From Evansella caseinilytica (GTDB lineage Bacteria > Bacillota > Bacilli > Bacillales > Salisediminibacteriaceae), in assembly GCF_900107275.1 (NCBI RefSeq), contig NZ_FNPI01000025.1, positions 1 through 64,000 of the forward strand: a stretch of 64,000 bases of DNA, written 5' to 3'. A program made the translations under genes and the position numbers. This document shows positions 23,085 to 32,469 of this stretch, piece after piece. Under the pieces are notes generated by a model. That model had not been told where the DNA came from. It was given only the letters and a program-made list of their open reading frames with translations, and did not search any database. Each line of letters begins with the position of its first letter. Within the stretch, counting starts at the first letter, position 1.

Positions 23085-23808
23085 GTAATGATAACCTGAT
23101 ACTATAAACGCGTTCAATTCAATGAGAAGAAAAAACGAACGGAAACTTTTCTGAGCGGCAGCCGCGAGCAACGAAAAAAGCATAATGAAAAAAACACTTA
23201 AAACCATTCTCCAGACGCGTGTTACAAGTCTTTTTAACGACAATAATAACTGAAGAATATTCCATCGCATTTACCTCACAGACGGTGAATGCGTTATTTT
23301 TTGAGGCGGGGATGCTGGTGTTATTTTCGTGAAAACCGCTATTGTTTTATTTAATAGAGTCTGTTCAAAAAGGCAATGGTTTCAAACGATGCGCCCAATT
23401 CCATCTAAACGCTGCCCACGTCCTGTGAGCAACGGCGGAATGTCACCATCCGGGTTCCGAGAAAACCACTCACAGCCGGTCTGAAAAGAATGCATCGGCT
23501 TCACTCATTTAATCGTGTATGTTTAAAATGATAAAAACGTTCATTTTGAACATACACTAATACAACAGTTTTTTTTTATTTTTTTCTTCTTCCTTCGAGT
23601 CTATTTTTTCATTTCGTGATAAAATAGAAAAGCAGTCAGTACAGTTATCGGATTTTTAATGGAATTAATAAAGTTTACAGCCGGAAAATCACTTGTTCAT
23701 GCGTTTTGAATGCAGAGAAGCCCCCATTTAACAACTTTTGAGCGGCTTTGTTCAAATGATAACTGAAAAAGATATATTAGGATGAATGGAATGAAGGTAG
23801 GTGACAAA
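23085..23808. other. Intergenic region noc-soj
   Basis: This stretch holds a family B repeat (23362-23557) and otherwise no gene I can support. A minus-strand frame of 63 codons (23270-23079) with one hydrophobic stretch has only a poorly spaced GAGGT before its ATG and is not called. Confidence 0.5.
23362..23557 (+). repeat. Family B modular repeat, short copy
   Basis: Begins TGTTCAAAAAGGCAATGGTT and ends in the hairpin ATGATAAAAACGTTCATTTTGAACA. It shares the modules GATGCGCCCAATTCC, CGTCCTGTGAGCAACGGCGG, CCGAGAAAACCACTCACAGC and GAAAAGAATGCATCGGCT with the long copy at 58044-58450, but lacks that copy's TGTCTC...GCTCATTGC module. Confidence 0.75.
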
Positions 23809-24570
23809 ATGGGAAAGGTCATAGCTATAGCCAATCAAAAAGGCGGTGTCGGTAAAACGACGACTGCTGTCAATTTAAGTGCTTGCCTCGCCTATGTCGG
23901 AAAAAAAACGCTGGTTATTGATATTGATCCACAGGGAAATACGACAAGTGGAATAGGGATTGATAAAGGAGACGTTGATTCGTGCATTTATAATGTCCTG
24001 GTGGAAGATCAAAAGCCGAAGGAAGTAATTATCGAAACGAAGGTTGAAAATCTTCACATCCTGCCGTCAACTATTCAATTAGCAGGAGCGGAAATTGAAT
24101 TAGTTCCTACCATTTCTCGTGAAGTACGGTTGAAACGGGCAATTGAACAAATAAAAGGAAATTACGATTATATCATCATCGATTGTCCACCGTCACTTGG
24201 ATTATTGACTATCAATTCTTTAACAGCAGCTGATTCTGTCTTGATTCCTGTGCAGTGTGAATACTATGCATTGGAAGGGTTAAGCCAACTGCTGAACACA
24301 GTACGCCTGGTGCAAAAGCATCTAAATCATGATTTGGAGATTGAAGGCGTGTTGCTGACGATGCTGGATGCGAGGACGAATTTAGGAATCCAAGTCATTG
24401 AAGAAGTTAAAAAATATTTTCGTGAAAAAGTATTTCAGACGATCATTCCGAGAAATGTACGTCTTGGAGAAGCACCTAGTCACGGGGAACCTATCATTAC
24501 ATACGACCCGAAATCACGCGGCGCCGAAGTGTATATTGATTTAGCGAAGGAAGTGATTAGCAATGGCTAG
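23809..24570 (+). CDS. soj: Chromosome-partitioning ATPase Soj (ParA)
   Basis: Soj is a ParA-type ATPase that acts with Spo0J in segregation and regulates DnaA. The 253-residue protein begins MGKVIAIANQKGGVGKTT, the deviant Walker A motif, and has IIIDCPPSLG as Walker B. I chose the ATG at 23809 because AGGTAGGTG precedes it and it aligns with B. subtilis Soj; an open frame extends nine codons upstream. Its last eight bases overlap spo0J. Confidence 0.96.
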   Translation: MGKVIAIANQKGGVGKTTTAVNLSACLAYVGKKTLVIDIDPQGNTTSGIGIDKGDVDSCIYNVLVEDQKPKEVIIETKVENLHILPSTIQLAGAEIELVPTISREVRLKRAIEQIKGNYDYIIIDCPPSLGLLTINSLTAADSVLIPVQCEYYALEGLSQLLNTVRLVQKHLNHDLEIEGVLLTMLDARTNLGIQVIEEVKKYFREKVFQTIIPRNVRLGEAPSHGEPIITYDPKSRGAEVYIDLAKEVISNG

Positions 24571-25411
24571 AGGCTTAGGGAAAGGAATCAATGCCCTTTT
24601 TCCAGAGGCAAATGCAAAGGAAGAAAATGTTCAGGATATCAAGCTTAAAGAACTGCGCCCCAATCCTTATCAACCGCGAAAAGTGTTTGAACCGGAAGCG
24701 ATTGAAGAGTTAAGAATATCAATCGAGCAGCATGGTATCCTGCAGCCGCTCATTGTCCGAAAGAGTATAAAAGGGTATGAAATCGTCGTAGGTGAGCGAA
24801 GATACCGCGCGGCAAAAGAAGCAAAGCTGGATGTTGTGCCGGCAGTGGTCCGGGAATTGACAGAAGAGCAAATGATGGAGATTGCTTTGATTGAAAATCT
24901 GCAAAGGGAAGATTTAAACCCTTTGGAGGAAGCGAAGGCATATCAGAAATTAATGGAGCATCTTCAAGTTACTCAGGAAGAACTGTCCAAAAAGCTGGGA
25001 AAAAGCCGGCCGCATATCGCCAATCATGTTCGTTTATTGCAGCTTCCGCAACTGGCACAGGAATTTATTGCTGAAGGAAAGCTGTCAATGGGGCATGGGC
25101 GGGCGCTGTTAGGCTTAAAGCGCAAAGAGCAAATCCCGAACACTATTCAAAAAATAATTAACGAAAAACTAAGTGTTCGTCAGTTGGAAGAGCTTGTCCA
25201 AAAACTAAATAAAAATGTTTCACGTGAAACAAATCAAAAAAAGCCTGTCTCTCCATTTCTTCGGGAGAGTGAATCCCGATTGAAGGAATATTTCGGAACG
25301 AACGTTCACATTAAAAAAGGGAAGAAAAAAGGAAAAATTGAAATTGAATTTTTCTCCGATGACGACTTGGAACGAATTTTGAATCTCGTTCAACAAGAAG
25401 AAGAACTGTAA
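24563..25411 (+). CDS. spo0J: Chromosome-partitioning protein Spo0J (ParB)
   Basis: ParB CTPase that loads at parS, spreads, and recruits SMC; also required for sporulation entry through Soj. The 282-residue protein has the N-terminal MARGLGKGINALF, the CTP-binding box GERRYRAAKEA, ENLQREDLNPLEEA and the HTH segment LGKSRPHIANHVRLL. A perfect parS site lies inside the coding sequence, as in B. subtilis. Confidence 0.96.
   Translation: MARGLGKGINALFPEANAKEENVQDIKLKELRPNPYQPRKVFEPEAIEELRISIEQHGILQPLIVRKSIKGYEIVVGERRYRAAKEAKLDVVPAVVRELTEEQMMEIALIENLQREDLNPLEEAKAYQKLMEHLQVTQEELSKKLGKSRPHIANHVRLLQLPQLAQEFIAEGKLSMGHGRALLGLKRKEQIPNTIQKIINEKLSVRQLEELVQKLNKNVSRETNQKKPVSPFLRESESRLKEYFGTNVHIKKGKKKGKIEIEFFSDDDLERILNLVQQEEEL
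25216..25231. other. parS site inside spo0J
   Basis: TGTTTCACGTGAAACA, a perfect 16-bp parS palindrome, lies within the spo0J reading frame and encodes NVSRET in the linker before the C-terminal dimerisation domain. Confidence 0.95.
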
Positions 25412-25484
25412 GAGCTACTTGAAAGGTCAATTGTTGTTGAAAAAAAGGCCCAAAAGCAACAAAAATGACGAAAACAGCCTTTAG

Positions 25485-25537
25485 AAAAAAGAGCTTTTAG
25501 ACAAAGATATTATTGTCTAAGGCTCTTTTATTTTTTA
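25485..25537. terminator. Terminator between spo0J and yyaC (both directions)
   Basis: AAAAAAGAGCTTTTAGACAA pairs with TTGTCTAAGGCTCTTTTA over more than 15 bp with one bulge, with a T-run on each strand. It lies between convergent spo0J and yyaC. Confidence 0.85.
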
Positions 25538-25598
25538 GCAGCAGCAGCAACGCAGTAAATTAAATACTAGTCAGCAACATAAGTAATGACCTCCGGTG

Positions 25599-26222
25599 TC
25601 AGCTGAACTCTTTCCGCTGCTCATGCTCTAGCGTGTCCACCAGCCAGGATGGATTTGTTTCCAGCCAGCGACTGGAACGGGCGAGTGCTCTCGCAATAAT
25701 GTCCGCCATCTCTATCACTAACGATAACCTCGTGTTTTGTAAAACCATCATTTCCATGAAGCCGTTGACATTGACAATGCCGGTAATGTGCATATCCCCC
25801 ACATGCGGCAGCTGCTTGTTCACGGCGGCGCCAGGCCGGACAGGCCCATCGCTAACGGTCATATATCCCACGCTTGTGCTTTTTCCGAGGCAGGCATCAA
25901 CGCCGATAATAAACGGCTCCTGGTATGTCGCGTCAATTTTCATGAGCGTCTTCTCCAAATTTTTTGCATGGACAGGCTCCTGCAATGTCCCGTAAACAGC
26001 GAAGTTTTTACAACCGCGCTCCAATAATTTTGTTCCCACAAGAGGGCCGAGGCTGTCACCAGTGGATCTATCCGTCCCAATACATACAAGAACGATGTCT
26101 GTTTCCGTTTTTTTCGGCAGGAACGAATAAATTTTTTTAGCCATATCTGTGACAACAATCGGTTGTTTCATATTAAAGCGAAAAGAATGATATTTTTGAG
26201 GAAAAAGTTGTCCAGAAAACAT
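25599..26222 (-). CDS. yyaC: Spore protease YyaC family (DUF1256)
   Basis: About 207 residues, related to the germination protease GPR and present in spore formers at this locus. Visible family features are VLVCIGTDRSTGDSLGPLVG, the GTLQEPVHAKNL segment, IGVDACLG and VGDMHITGIVNV. The open frame extends to 26417, but that part would overlap the divergent transporter gene and lacks conservation; GAGGG precedes a pair of ATGs at 26225/26222, and I take the second. Its substrate is not known to me. It is divergent from the membrane-protein gene at 26311. Confidence 0.85.
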   Translation of the reverse strand: MFSGQLFPQKYHSFRFNMKQPIVVTDMAKKIYSFLPKKTETDIVLVCIGTDRSTGDSLGPLVGTKLLERGCKNFAVYGTLQEPVHAKNLEKTLMKIDATYQEPFIIGVDACLGKSTSVGYMTVSDGPVRPGAAVNKQLPHVGDMHITGIVNVNGFMEMMVLQNTRLSLVIEMADIIARALARSSRWLETNPSWLVDTLEHEQRKEFS

Positions 26223-26310
26223 CATACAACCCTCATTTCTAAAATAATAGTAACAGTATACGGATCCTTTTATCGATCTATACGTCAAAAATAGAAAAAG
26301 AGGGGTAAAA

Positions 26311-27327
26311 ATGTGGTTATCGGGAATAAAGTGGATGTTCTTAATCATCGGTACAATGATTGGCGCTGGATACGCTTCAGGAAGAGAGCTATGGCAGTTT
26401 TTTGGAACAGAAAGCACACTGGCAATCGTATTGTTTTCAGTGCTATTCTATTTTTGCTGCAACATCATTATGAAAATAAGCTATGAAAAGAAAGCGGAAA
26501 ACTATATTCCGGTACTGGAAGAACTGATGGGGCCGCGTCTGACCCGGCTTTACGATGGGATGATTGTGCTTTATTTGTTCACAATGACAATGGTAATGAT
26601 AGCCGGAGGCGGTGCAACATTGGAAGTATTACATATTCCATACTGGTATGGCGTAGGAATTATTTCAGGATTATTGGTGTTGCTGTTTGTCTGGGGGATC
26701 GACGGCATGACATCCATGAACGCAATGATCATCCCTATTCTCATCACGTTTTTGGTAGGGACGCTTGTTACCTTTCAGGTGACTTCGGGTTTTTCTCTGC
26801 AGCTTGACTTTCACAAGCAGGGAAACTGGCCCTCCGCCTTCACGTTTACAGCATTGAACATCTTGCCGCTCGTGGCAGTACTGGCAGCGATCGGCCGACA
26901 AATCAAACAGCAGCTGGAAATGAAAATTGCAAGCATCGGAAGTTCCGTCATTCTTGGTCTGATATCCTTACTATATAACGAATCGCTGTTAAAGGTGGCA
27001 AATGAAGTCATGGTTTATGAGATTCCGCTGTTCGCAATATTAAAGCATTATCCGTATTACATGGTGCTTGTTATGACCGGTTTGCTCTGGGCCGCAATTT
27101 ATACGACGGCCGCTTCCGGGATTTTAGGACTGTCCACACGGGTGCATGAACGAGCGCAGCTGCCGTTCTGGCTGATTGCCCTGATGCTTGTGCTGCTGAT
27201 GATTCCGCTGACAACGATCGGTTTTTCAAGATTGGTTTCCGTTCTTTATCCACTGTACGGAATTTTAAATTTGTACTTGCTGGCTTCGATTCTGCTTTAT
27301 CCGATCATGACAAAGTTTGAGGTTTAA
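26311..27327 (+). CDS. YkvI-like integral membrane protein
   Basis: A 338-residue protein of about ten hydrophobic segments. The first segment carries TMIGAGYASGRELWQFFG, the pattern of the YkvI family, which is distantly related to amino-acid/sodium symporters. Substrate unknown. AGAGGGG precedes the ATG by a good distance. It lies divergent from yyaC, in the place where B. subtilis has another membrane protein (YyaD, a SpoIIM-type protein), so this is a local gene replacement. Confidence 0.75.
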   Translation: MWLSGIKWMFLIIGTMIGAGYASGRELWQFFGTESTLAIVLFSVLFYFCCNIIMKISYEKKAENYIPVLEELMGPRLTRLYDGMIVLYLFTMTMVMIAGGGATLEVLHIPYWYGVGIISGLLVLLFVWGIDGMTSMNAMIIPILITFLVGTLVTFQVTSGFSLQLDFHKQGNWPSAFTFTALNILPLVAVLAAIGRQIKQQLEMKIASIGSSVILGLISLLYNESLLKVANEVMVYEIPLFAILKHYPYYMVLVMTGLLWAAIYTTAASGILGLSTRVHERAQLPFWLIALMLVLLMIPLTTIGFSRLVSVLYPLYGILNLYLLASILLYPIMTKFEV

Positions 27328-27405
27328 ACACATACTGTACCATTCCGGCAACAGAATGTAGTATAATTTCCGTAAGTCGATTTATGGAAAGTGGAGTGAT
27401 AACGT

Positions 27406-27606
27406 ATGGGTGAAAAAGTGTTTGACTTACATGATGTAGTAGAAATGAAGAAACCACATCCGTGCGGGGAAAATCGCTGGCAGATCGTCCGAATGGGGAT
27501 GGATATCCGTATCAAATGTGTCGGCTGCGGACATAGTGTGATGCTGCCGCGAAAGGAATTCACAAAAAAAATGAAGCGGGTAGTCACGAGCAATGGAGAG
27601 GAATAA
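27406..27606 (+). CDS. yyzM: DUF951 family small zinc-binding-like protein
   Basis: A 66-residue protein of the DUF951 (YyzM) family: KKPHPCGENRWQIVRMGMDI, then KCVGCGHSVMLPR. The cysteines (PCG and CVGCGH) suggest a bound metal. Function unknown. GGAG precedes the ATG, and the 3' end overlaps yyaE by 14 bases, implying coupled translation. The same position is seen in B. subtilis. Confidence 0.88.
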   Translation: MGEKVFDLHDVVEMKKPHPCGENRWQIVRMGMDIRIKCVGCGHSVMLPRKEFTKKMKRVVTSNGEE

Positions 27607-29599
27607 TAGCAGCAATTTTTCTGCATGTCCGCTGAACTGCTGGGATGCATGCAGTTTTACGATAGAAGTGGAAGAAGGAAGCATCGTCAAGGTCGGCGGA
27701 AACAAAGCGCATCCGATAACAAAAGGGAATATCTGCATCAGGGGAAGAAAGCTGAAAGACAGAACGAACAGCGAACAAAGAATAACCACGCCCTTGAAAA
27801 AAGTTAACGGGGACTGGGCAGCGATTTCTTGGGATCAGGCACTTGAGGAACTGGCAAACAAACTCCAGGAGGCAAAACGATTGTATGGCCCGACTTCCGT
27901 TCTCCACAGCCACGATTATTCCAACAACGGGCTGTTGAAAGCCGTGGATGAACGCTTTTTCCGAGCATTCGGCGGCTGGACGAAGGTGGAGGGAAGCTTG
28001 TGCTGGGGAGCGGGAATTGAAGCGCAAATCCGGGATTTCGGAAACAGCTTTGCCCATGCCCCGGAGGATGTCTTAAACAGCCGTAGCATCATTATCTGGG
28101 GGAGAAATGCAGCGCGAACAAACATGCACTTGTACAGCTATTTAACTGCTGCAAAAGCAAAAGGCGCAACGCTGATCGTCATTGATCCAATGAAAAATCA
28201 GCTGGACAGACTGGCTGATGAATTTATCTCTGTCCGGCCGGGAAGCGACGGCTTTTTGGCAGCCGGGATCATGAAAGTGATTTTAAAAAACGGCTGGGAA
28301 GCACGGGAATTTATCGAACAGGCGACCTTTGGCTTTGAGGTATTGCAAAGCAAGCTGGAGGCCGTCACTATGGAGGAGATTATTTCCTTCACAGGCGTTT
28401 CGGAAATCACGATTACCAAGCTGGCGAAAGTCTATACCAACGGCCCGACAAGCACGTTGCTCGGCCTTGGAATGCAGCGGTATAAAAACGGCGGGAACAC
28501 AATCCGCTTAATTGATGCGCTTGGAGCAATCAGCGGCAACATTGGCATTCCAGGGGGAGGTGTTAATTACGGACTCCTTCCAGTCGGACAGGCGTTTGAT
28601 ACAGATAAACTCGCGCTTCGCGAGAAAGATGCCAACATCCGGACGTTCACGCGAATGAACCAGGGAGAGAAAATTCTTACCGAAACGGACCCGCCTGTTC
28701 ACGTTATTATCGTCAGCCGGGGCAATCCGATGACTCAGCTGCCGAATACGAATGTGACGGCAGCTGCATTTGAAAAAACGGATACGGTGGTTGTTCTTGA
28801 CCAATTCATGACAGATACCGCGGAAGCGGCAAATTATTTCCTACCCGTGACGACCGTGTTTGAAGAGGAAGATATTTATTATGCTTCGATGTATCACAGC
28901 TATGCCAATTACGGCTCGAAAATCGTCGAGCCTGCCGGAGAAGCGAAGCCGGAATTATGGATCTGGACACAATTGGCTAAGCGCCTAGGCTTTGGGGAGT
29001 ATTTCGCTTTTACAGTGAACGAGTGGCTGGAAATGGGAACGGAAAGCCTGCGAAAAACGGGCTGGTCCCTGGAGCAATTAAAAAAGACCGGTTTTCTTCA
29101 ATTGCCGGTGGCAAGCGTTCCCTGGAGTGAGTCTCGCTTCCAAACTCCCAGCGGCAAATATGAATTTGTTTCAACGAAGGCGCTGGAAGCAGGGGAAGAT
29201 GGAACGATAGACATTACTTATCCGCAGGAGGCAATGAACGCCAGCAAAAGCTATCCTTATCATCTGCTCTCCCTGCATCCGCTTCGCTCCAATCATTCGC
29301 AGCATTATCATTTATTAGCGGGCAGGGAACAAAACATTGCAGAAATTTCCGTTAATATTGCCCGAGAGCATCGCCTGCGCGACGGTGATTCCGTGCTGGT
29401 GAAAAATGACCGTGGGGAGCTGAAAGCCGTTGTGCGCGTGGAAGACGGTCTCCATGCGAATACGATAAATATAGATGAAGGCAGAGGCCAAAAATTCGGC
29501 GGCTCCGTCAATTTGCTGACTTCCAACGGGGAAGCGGATATGGGCAAAGGAAGTATCTTATACGATTGTCGTGTGACGATTAAAAAAGTACAACCATGA
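27593..29599 (+). CDS. yyaE: Molybdopterin oxidoreductase family protein YyaE
   Basis: A 668-residue member of the DMSO-reductase superfamily. It has an N-terminal 4Fe-4S ligand set (CPLNCWDAC, then GNICIRG), the molybdopterin-binding core (VLHSHDYSNNGLL, IIWGRNAARTN, VIDPMKNQLDRLADEFISVRPGSDG) and the C-terminal molydopterin dinucleotide-binding domain (LHPLRSNHSQH). No twin-arginine signal, so it should be cytoplasmic. The physiological substrate is unknown; homologues occur at this locus in Bacillus. Confidence 0.9.
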   Translation: MERNNSSNFSACPLNCWDACSFTIEVEEGSIVKVGGNKAHPITKGNICIRGRKLKDRTNSEQRITTPLKKVNGDWAAISWDQALEELANKLQEAKRLYGPTSVLHSHDYSNNGLLKAVDERFFRAFGGWTKVEGSLCWGAGIEAQIRDFGNSFAHAPEDVLNSRSIIIWGRNAARTNMHLYSYLTAAKAKGATLIVIDPMKNQLDRLADEFISVRPGSDGFLAAGIMKVILKNGWEAREFIEQATFGFEVLQSKLEAVTMEEIISFTGVSEITITKLAKVYTNGPTSTLLGLGMQRYKNGGNTIRLIDALGAISGNIGIPGGGVNYGLLPVGQAFDTDKLALREKDANIRTFTRMNQGEKILTETDPPVHVIIVSRGNPMTQLPNTNVTAAAFEKTDTVVVLDQFMTDTAEAANYFLPVTTVFEEEDIYYASMYHSYANYGSKIVEPAGEAKPELWIWTQLAKRLGFGEYFAFTVNEWLEMGTESLRKTGWSLEQLKKTGFLQLPVASVPWSESRFQTPSGKYEFVSTKALEAGEDGTIDITYPQEAMNASKSYPYHLLSLHPLRSNHSQHYHLLAGREQNIAEISVNIAREHRLRDGDSVLVKNDRGELKAVVRVEDGLHANTINIDEGRGQKFGGSVNLLTSNGEADMGKGSILYDCRVTIKKVQP

Positions 29600-29995
29600 T
29601 AGAAGCAACGGTAAATCGGACGGCATTTAAAAAGGGGGTTAAAGACAAGGGGCTTGTCGTGACTCTCTCTTTTTTTAGCGAATATGTCTAACAATTGCTT
29701 TTATAAAGGGTGGTTGACCGCCGGGGAGAGACGCTTGCGCTTTTCCAGGACACTCTCTATAATTGTTAAGGATGCGGTAGTAATGATAGGAACGATGCAT
29801 GTCTTACCATAAGTGTATGTTCAAAAAGATCGCTTTTTATCTCTTTGAACATCCTCTCTAAGTGTTTGTTCAAGACGAACTCATTTGTCTGAACAGCTAG
29901 TATATTTCAAAACCTTCACGTATGACTTACGGTAGTCAAACAGCAAAGGGCAACAATTGTTTAGAAAAGACCCTAAATATAAAGGAGCAATGAAG
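29600..29995. other. Intergenic region yyaE-ychF with hairpins
   Basis: No gene seen. It contains a weak GACAAG/CTTGTC hairpin with T-run (29644-29673), an inverted repeat TAACAATT (29689) / AATTGTTA (29761), and two family C hairpins: 29812-29854, and 29867-29894 (TGTTCAAGAC / GTCTGAACA). Confidence 0.5.
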
Positions 29996-31096
29996 ATGGC
30001 ATTAACAGCAGGAATTGTCGGTTTGCCGAACGTCGGCAAGTCGACGTTATTTAATGCAATTACGCAAGCAGGGGCAGAATCTGCCAACTACCCGTTCTGC
30101 ACGATTGACCCAAATGTAGGGATTGTAGAAGTTCCGGATCAGCGGCTTCAGAAGCTGACGGAGCTGGTGGAACCGGACAAAACAGTACCGACGGCATTTG
30201 AATTTACTGATATTGCAGGAATTGTGGAAGGAGCAAGCAAAGGGGAAGGGTTAGGAAACAAATTTCTTTCTCATATCCGTCAAGTTGATGCAATCACACA
30301 TGTGGTTCGCTGCTTTGCCGATGACAACATCACGCATGTTTCCGGGAGCGTTGATCCGATCCGTGACATTCAGGTCATCAACCTGGAGCTGATTCTTGCC
30401 GATTTGGAAACGGTGGAGAAGCGTATCGGCAGGGTGGAAAAAATGGCCAGACAGAAAGATAAGGAAGCGGCGGCTGAATTCGACATTCTTGAGAAGCTCC
30501 GCGACGCCTTTGAAAACGAACGGCCTGCCCGCAGCGTAGAACTGACAAAAGAACAGCAGAAAATTGCAAAAGGACTCCATTTATTGACGATGAAGCCGGT
30601 GCTTTATGCAGCGAATGTCAGCGAAGAGGAAATTATCGATCCGGATGCCAACCCGTATGTAAAGCAGGTGAAGGATTTTGCTGCCGCTGAAGGCTCTGAA
30701 GTCATTATTGTCTGTGCCAAAATCGAGTCCGAAATTGCCGAGCTTGAAGGAGACGAAAAACAAGAGTTTTTGAAAGAACTTGGGATTTTGGAATCGGGTC
30801 TCGACCAGTTGATCAAAGCGGCATACAAATTATTGGGACTGGAAACGTATTTTACCGCGGGAAAACAAGAGGTACGCGCCTGGACAATCCGCAAGGGAAC
30901 AAAGGCTCCGCAAGCGGCAGGTGTTATTCACACAGACTTTGAACGGGGGTTCATTCGCGCGGAGATTGTCTCCTATGAGGATTTAATCACAGCCGGGTCG
31001 ATGACAACAGCGAAAGAAAACGGCAAAGTCAGGCTGGAAGGGAAGGAATATATCGTCCAGGACGGGGACGTCATCCATTTTCGGTTTAATGTGTAA
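29996..31096 (+). CDS. ychF: Redox-regulated ATPase YchF
   Basis: A 366-residue Obg-family P-loop protein that prefers ATP (YyaF in B. subtilis). It starts MALTAGIVGLPNVGKSTLFN (G1), has DIAGIV (G3), and ends in a TGS domain (KAPQAAGVIHTDFERGFIRA). I chose the ATG at 29996 because AAAGGAG is eight bases upstream; the ATG at 29990 is too close to it. It precedes the rpsF operon, which has its own promoter. Confidence 0.95.
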   Translation: MALTAGIVGLPNVGKSTLFNAITQAGAESANYPFCTIDPNVGIVEVPDQRLQKLTELVEPDKTVPTAFEFTDIAGIVEGASKGEGLGNKFLSHIRQVDAITHVVRCFADDNITHVSGSVDPIRDIQVINLELILADLETVEKRIGRVEKMARQKDKEAAAEFDILEKLRDAFENERPARSVELTKEQQKIAKGLHLLTMKPVLYAANVSEEEIIDPDANPYVKQVKDFAAAEGSEVIIVCAKIESEIAELEGDEKQEFLKELGILESGLDQLIKAAYKLLGLETYFTAGKQEVRAWTIRKGTKAPQAAGVIHTDFERGFIRAEIVSYEDLITAGSMTTAKENGKVRLEGKEYIVQDGDVIHFRFNV

Positions 31097-31136
31097 TTGT
31101 ATGTTTTTGTTTTGAAAAATAATCTTTGATGTGTCC

Positions 31137-31165
31137 TTGTATATCCCCTTGTATTCTGATATAAT
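31137..31165 (+). promoter_or_regulatory. Promoter of the rpsF-ssb-rpsR operon
   Basis: -35 TTGTAT (31137-31142), 17-bp spacer, -10 TATAAT (31160-31165). The following ~80-nt leader contains a CTCCT/AGGAG hairpin (about 31203-31222). In B. subtilis this leader is a binding site for S6:S18; I cannot confirm that motif here. Confidence 0.7.
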
Positions 31166-31249
31166 AGTCAATTGCGAGCAATAGGAATAGATTTTGCTCC
31201 TTGCTCCTCTCAAGCAGGAGGGGCCTTAGTCCAAAAGGAGGTGACAACC

Positions 31250-31537
31250 ATGCGCAAATACGAAATCATGTATATTGTACGTCCGAATCTTGAAGAAGCT
31301 GCCACCAAAGAAGTTATCGAGCGTTTCAACAAGGTATTAACGGACAATGGCGCAGAAGTGGAAAACGTTGAGGAAAAGGGTAAGCGTCGTTTAGCTTACG
31401 AAATCAATGACTTCAGAGAAGGCTTTTACGTGCTGTTAAACGTAAATGCTCCAACTGTAGCTATCAACGAATTCGATCGTTTAATTAAAATAAACGAGAA
31501 TGTTTTACGCCACATCGTCGTTCGTGAAGAAGAGTAG
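31250..31537 (+). CDS. rpsF: 30S ribosomal protein S6
   Basis: The 95-residue protein ([39 protein letters not shown]) is ribosomal protein S6, which binds the central 16S domain as a pair with S18. An unusually complete ribosome-binding site AAAAGGAGGTGA precedes the ATG. First gene of rpsF-ssb-rpsR. Confidence 0.97.
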   Translation: MRKYEIMYIVRPNLEEAATKEVIERFNKVLTDNGAEVENVEEKGKRRLAYEINDFREGFYVLLNVNAPTVAINEFDRLIKINENVLRHIVVREEE

Positions 31538-31575
31538 ACGACAGATATAGATTAATGCCCGGGGGAGGGGTTCGG

Positions 31576-32112
31576 ATGATTAATCGAATAGTTTTAGTTG
31601 GCCGCTTAACTAAAGACCCAGAATTGCGTTATACTGCAAACGGAATTGCAGTAGCAACGTTCACGTTGGCTGTAAACCGTCCTTTTTCCAATCAGCAGGG
31701 AAATCGGGAAGCGGATTTTATCAATTGCGTTATATGGAGAAAGCCTGCAGAGAACGTGGCAAACTTCTTGAAAAAAGGCAGTCTTGCCGGCGTTGACGGA
31801 CGTCTCCAGACCCGCAGCTATGATAATAATGAAGGCCGGCGTGTCTACGTTACGGAAGTCGTGGCAGACAGCGTTCAATTTTTAGAACCGCGCGGGACAG
31901 CTTCCGGTGGCGGACAAGCGCAGCAATACGGCGGCGGTGGTTATGACCAAGGCCAGGGAAGCAGCTATGGCGGCCAAGGTGGTCAAGGCGGCGGTTATCA
32001 AAATCCTCCGAACCAGGGACCTGGATTTGGGCAAGGTCAGCAGGCAAATGATGATCCGTTTGCGAACGACGGCAAACCGATTGACATCAATGACGATGAT
32101 CTGCCATTCTAA
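31576..32112 (+). CDS. ssb: Single-stranded DNA-binding protein SSB
   Basis: The 178-residue SSB has an N-terminal OB fold ([20 protein letters not shown] to SVQFLEP), a Gly/Gln-rich disordered linker (residues ~110-160) and the acidic tip DDDLPF that recruits replication and repair partners. GGGGGAGGGG lies before the ATG at 31576. In this genome 530 bp with three tandem repeats separate it from rpsR. Confidence 0.96.
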   Translation: MINRIVLVGRLTKDPELRYTANGIAVATFTLAVNRPFSNQQGNREADFINCVIWRKPAENVANFLKKGSLAGVDGRLQTRSYDNNEGRRVYVTEVVADSVQFLEPRGTASGGGQAQQYGGGGYDQGQGSSYGGQGGQGGGYQNPPNQGPGFGQGQQANDDPFANDGKPIDINDDDLPF

Positions 32113-32147
32113 GCAAAAATGTGAACGCAACGGTTTTTTATAAAGGA

Positions 32148-32294
32148 GTTCAAAAAGGAGGACATCACAGCGGCAAGAAGATCGAGGCGCGGCAGTCGCG
32201 AGCAGCGGAGCGTACACCATACGTACGTGAGCAGCGGAGTGACAACGCAACGAAGAGATTCGCAGGCGCTGTATCCCGGACTTTTTGAACATCC
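32148..32294 (+). repeat. Family A repeat, tandem copy 1
   Basis: A 147-bp unit from GTTCAAAAAGGAGGACATC to CGGACTTTTTGAACATCC, with short inverted ends. Inside are GCGGCAAGAAGATCGAGGCG, two GAGCAGCGGAG blocks flanking a TACGTACGT core, and CGCAACGAAGAGATTCGCAG. It is nearly identical to the next copy. Confidence 0.9.
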
Positions 32295-32307
32295 AAATTA
32301 AGTGTGA

Positions 32308-32455
32308 GTTCAAAAAGGAGGACATCACAGCGGCAAGAAGATCGAGGCGCGGCAGTTGCGAGCAGCGGAGCGTACACTACACGTACGTGAGCAGCGGAGT
32401 GACAACGCAACGAAGAGATTCGCAGGCGCTGTATCCCGGACTTTTTTGAACATCC
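32308..32455 (+). repeat. Family A repeat, tandem copy 2
   Basis: Unit of 148 bp, almost identical to copy 1, separated from it by AAATTAAGTGTGA. The few differences cluster around the TACGTACGT core and the final T run. Confidence 0.9.
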
Positions 32456-32469
32456 TCTATAAAGTGTGA

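Noticed and set aside
23079-23270. 63-codon minus-strand frame with one hydrophobic segment
   Set aside because: Only a poorly spaced GAGGT before the ATG and no recognisable homologue; cannot be supported as a gene.
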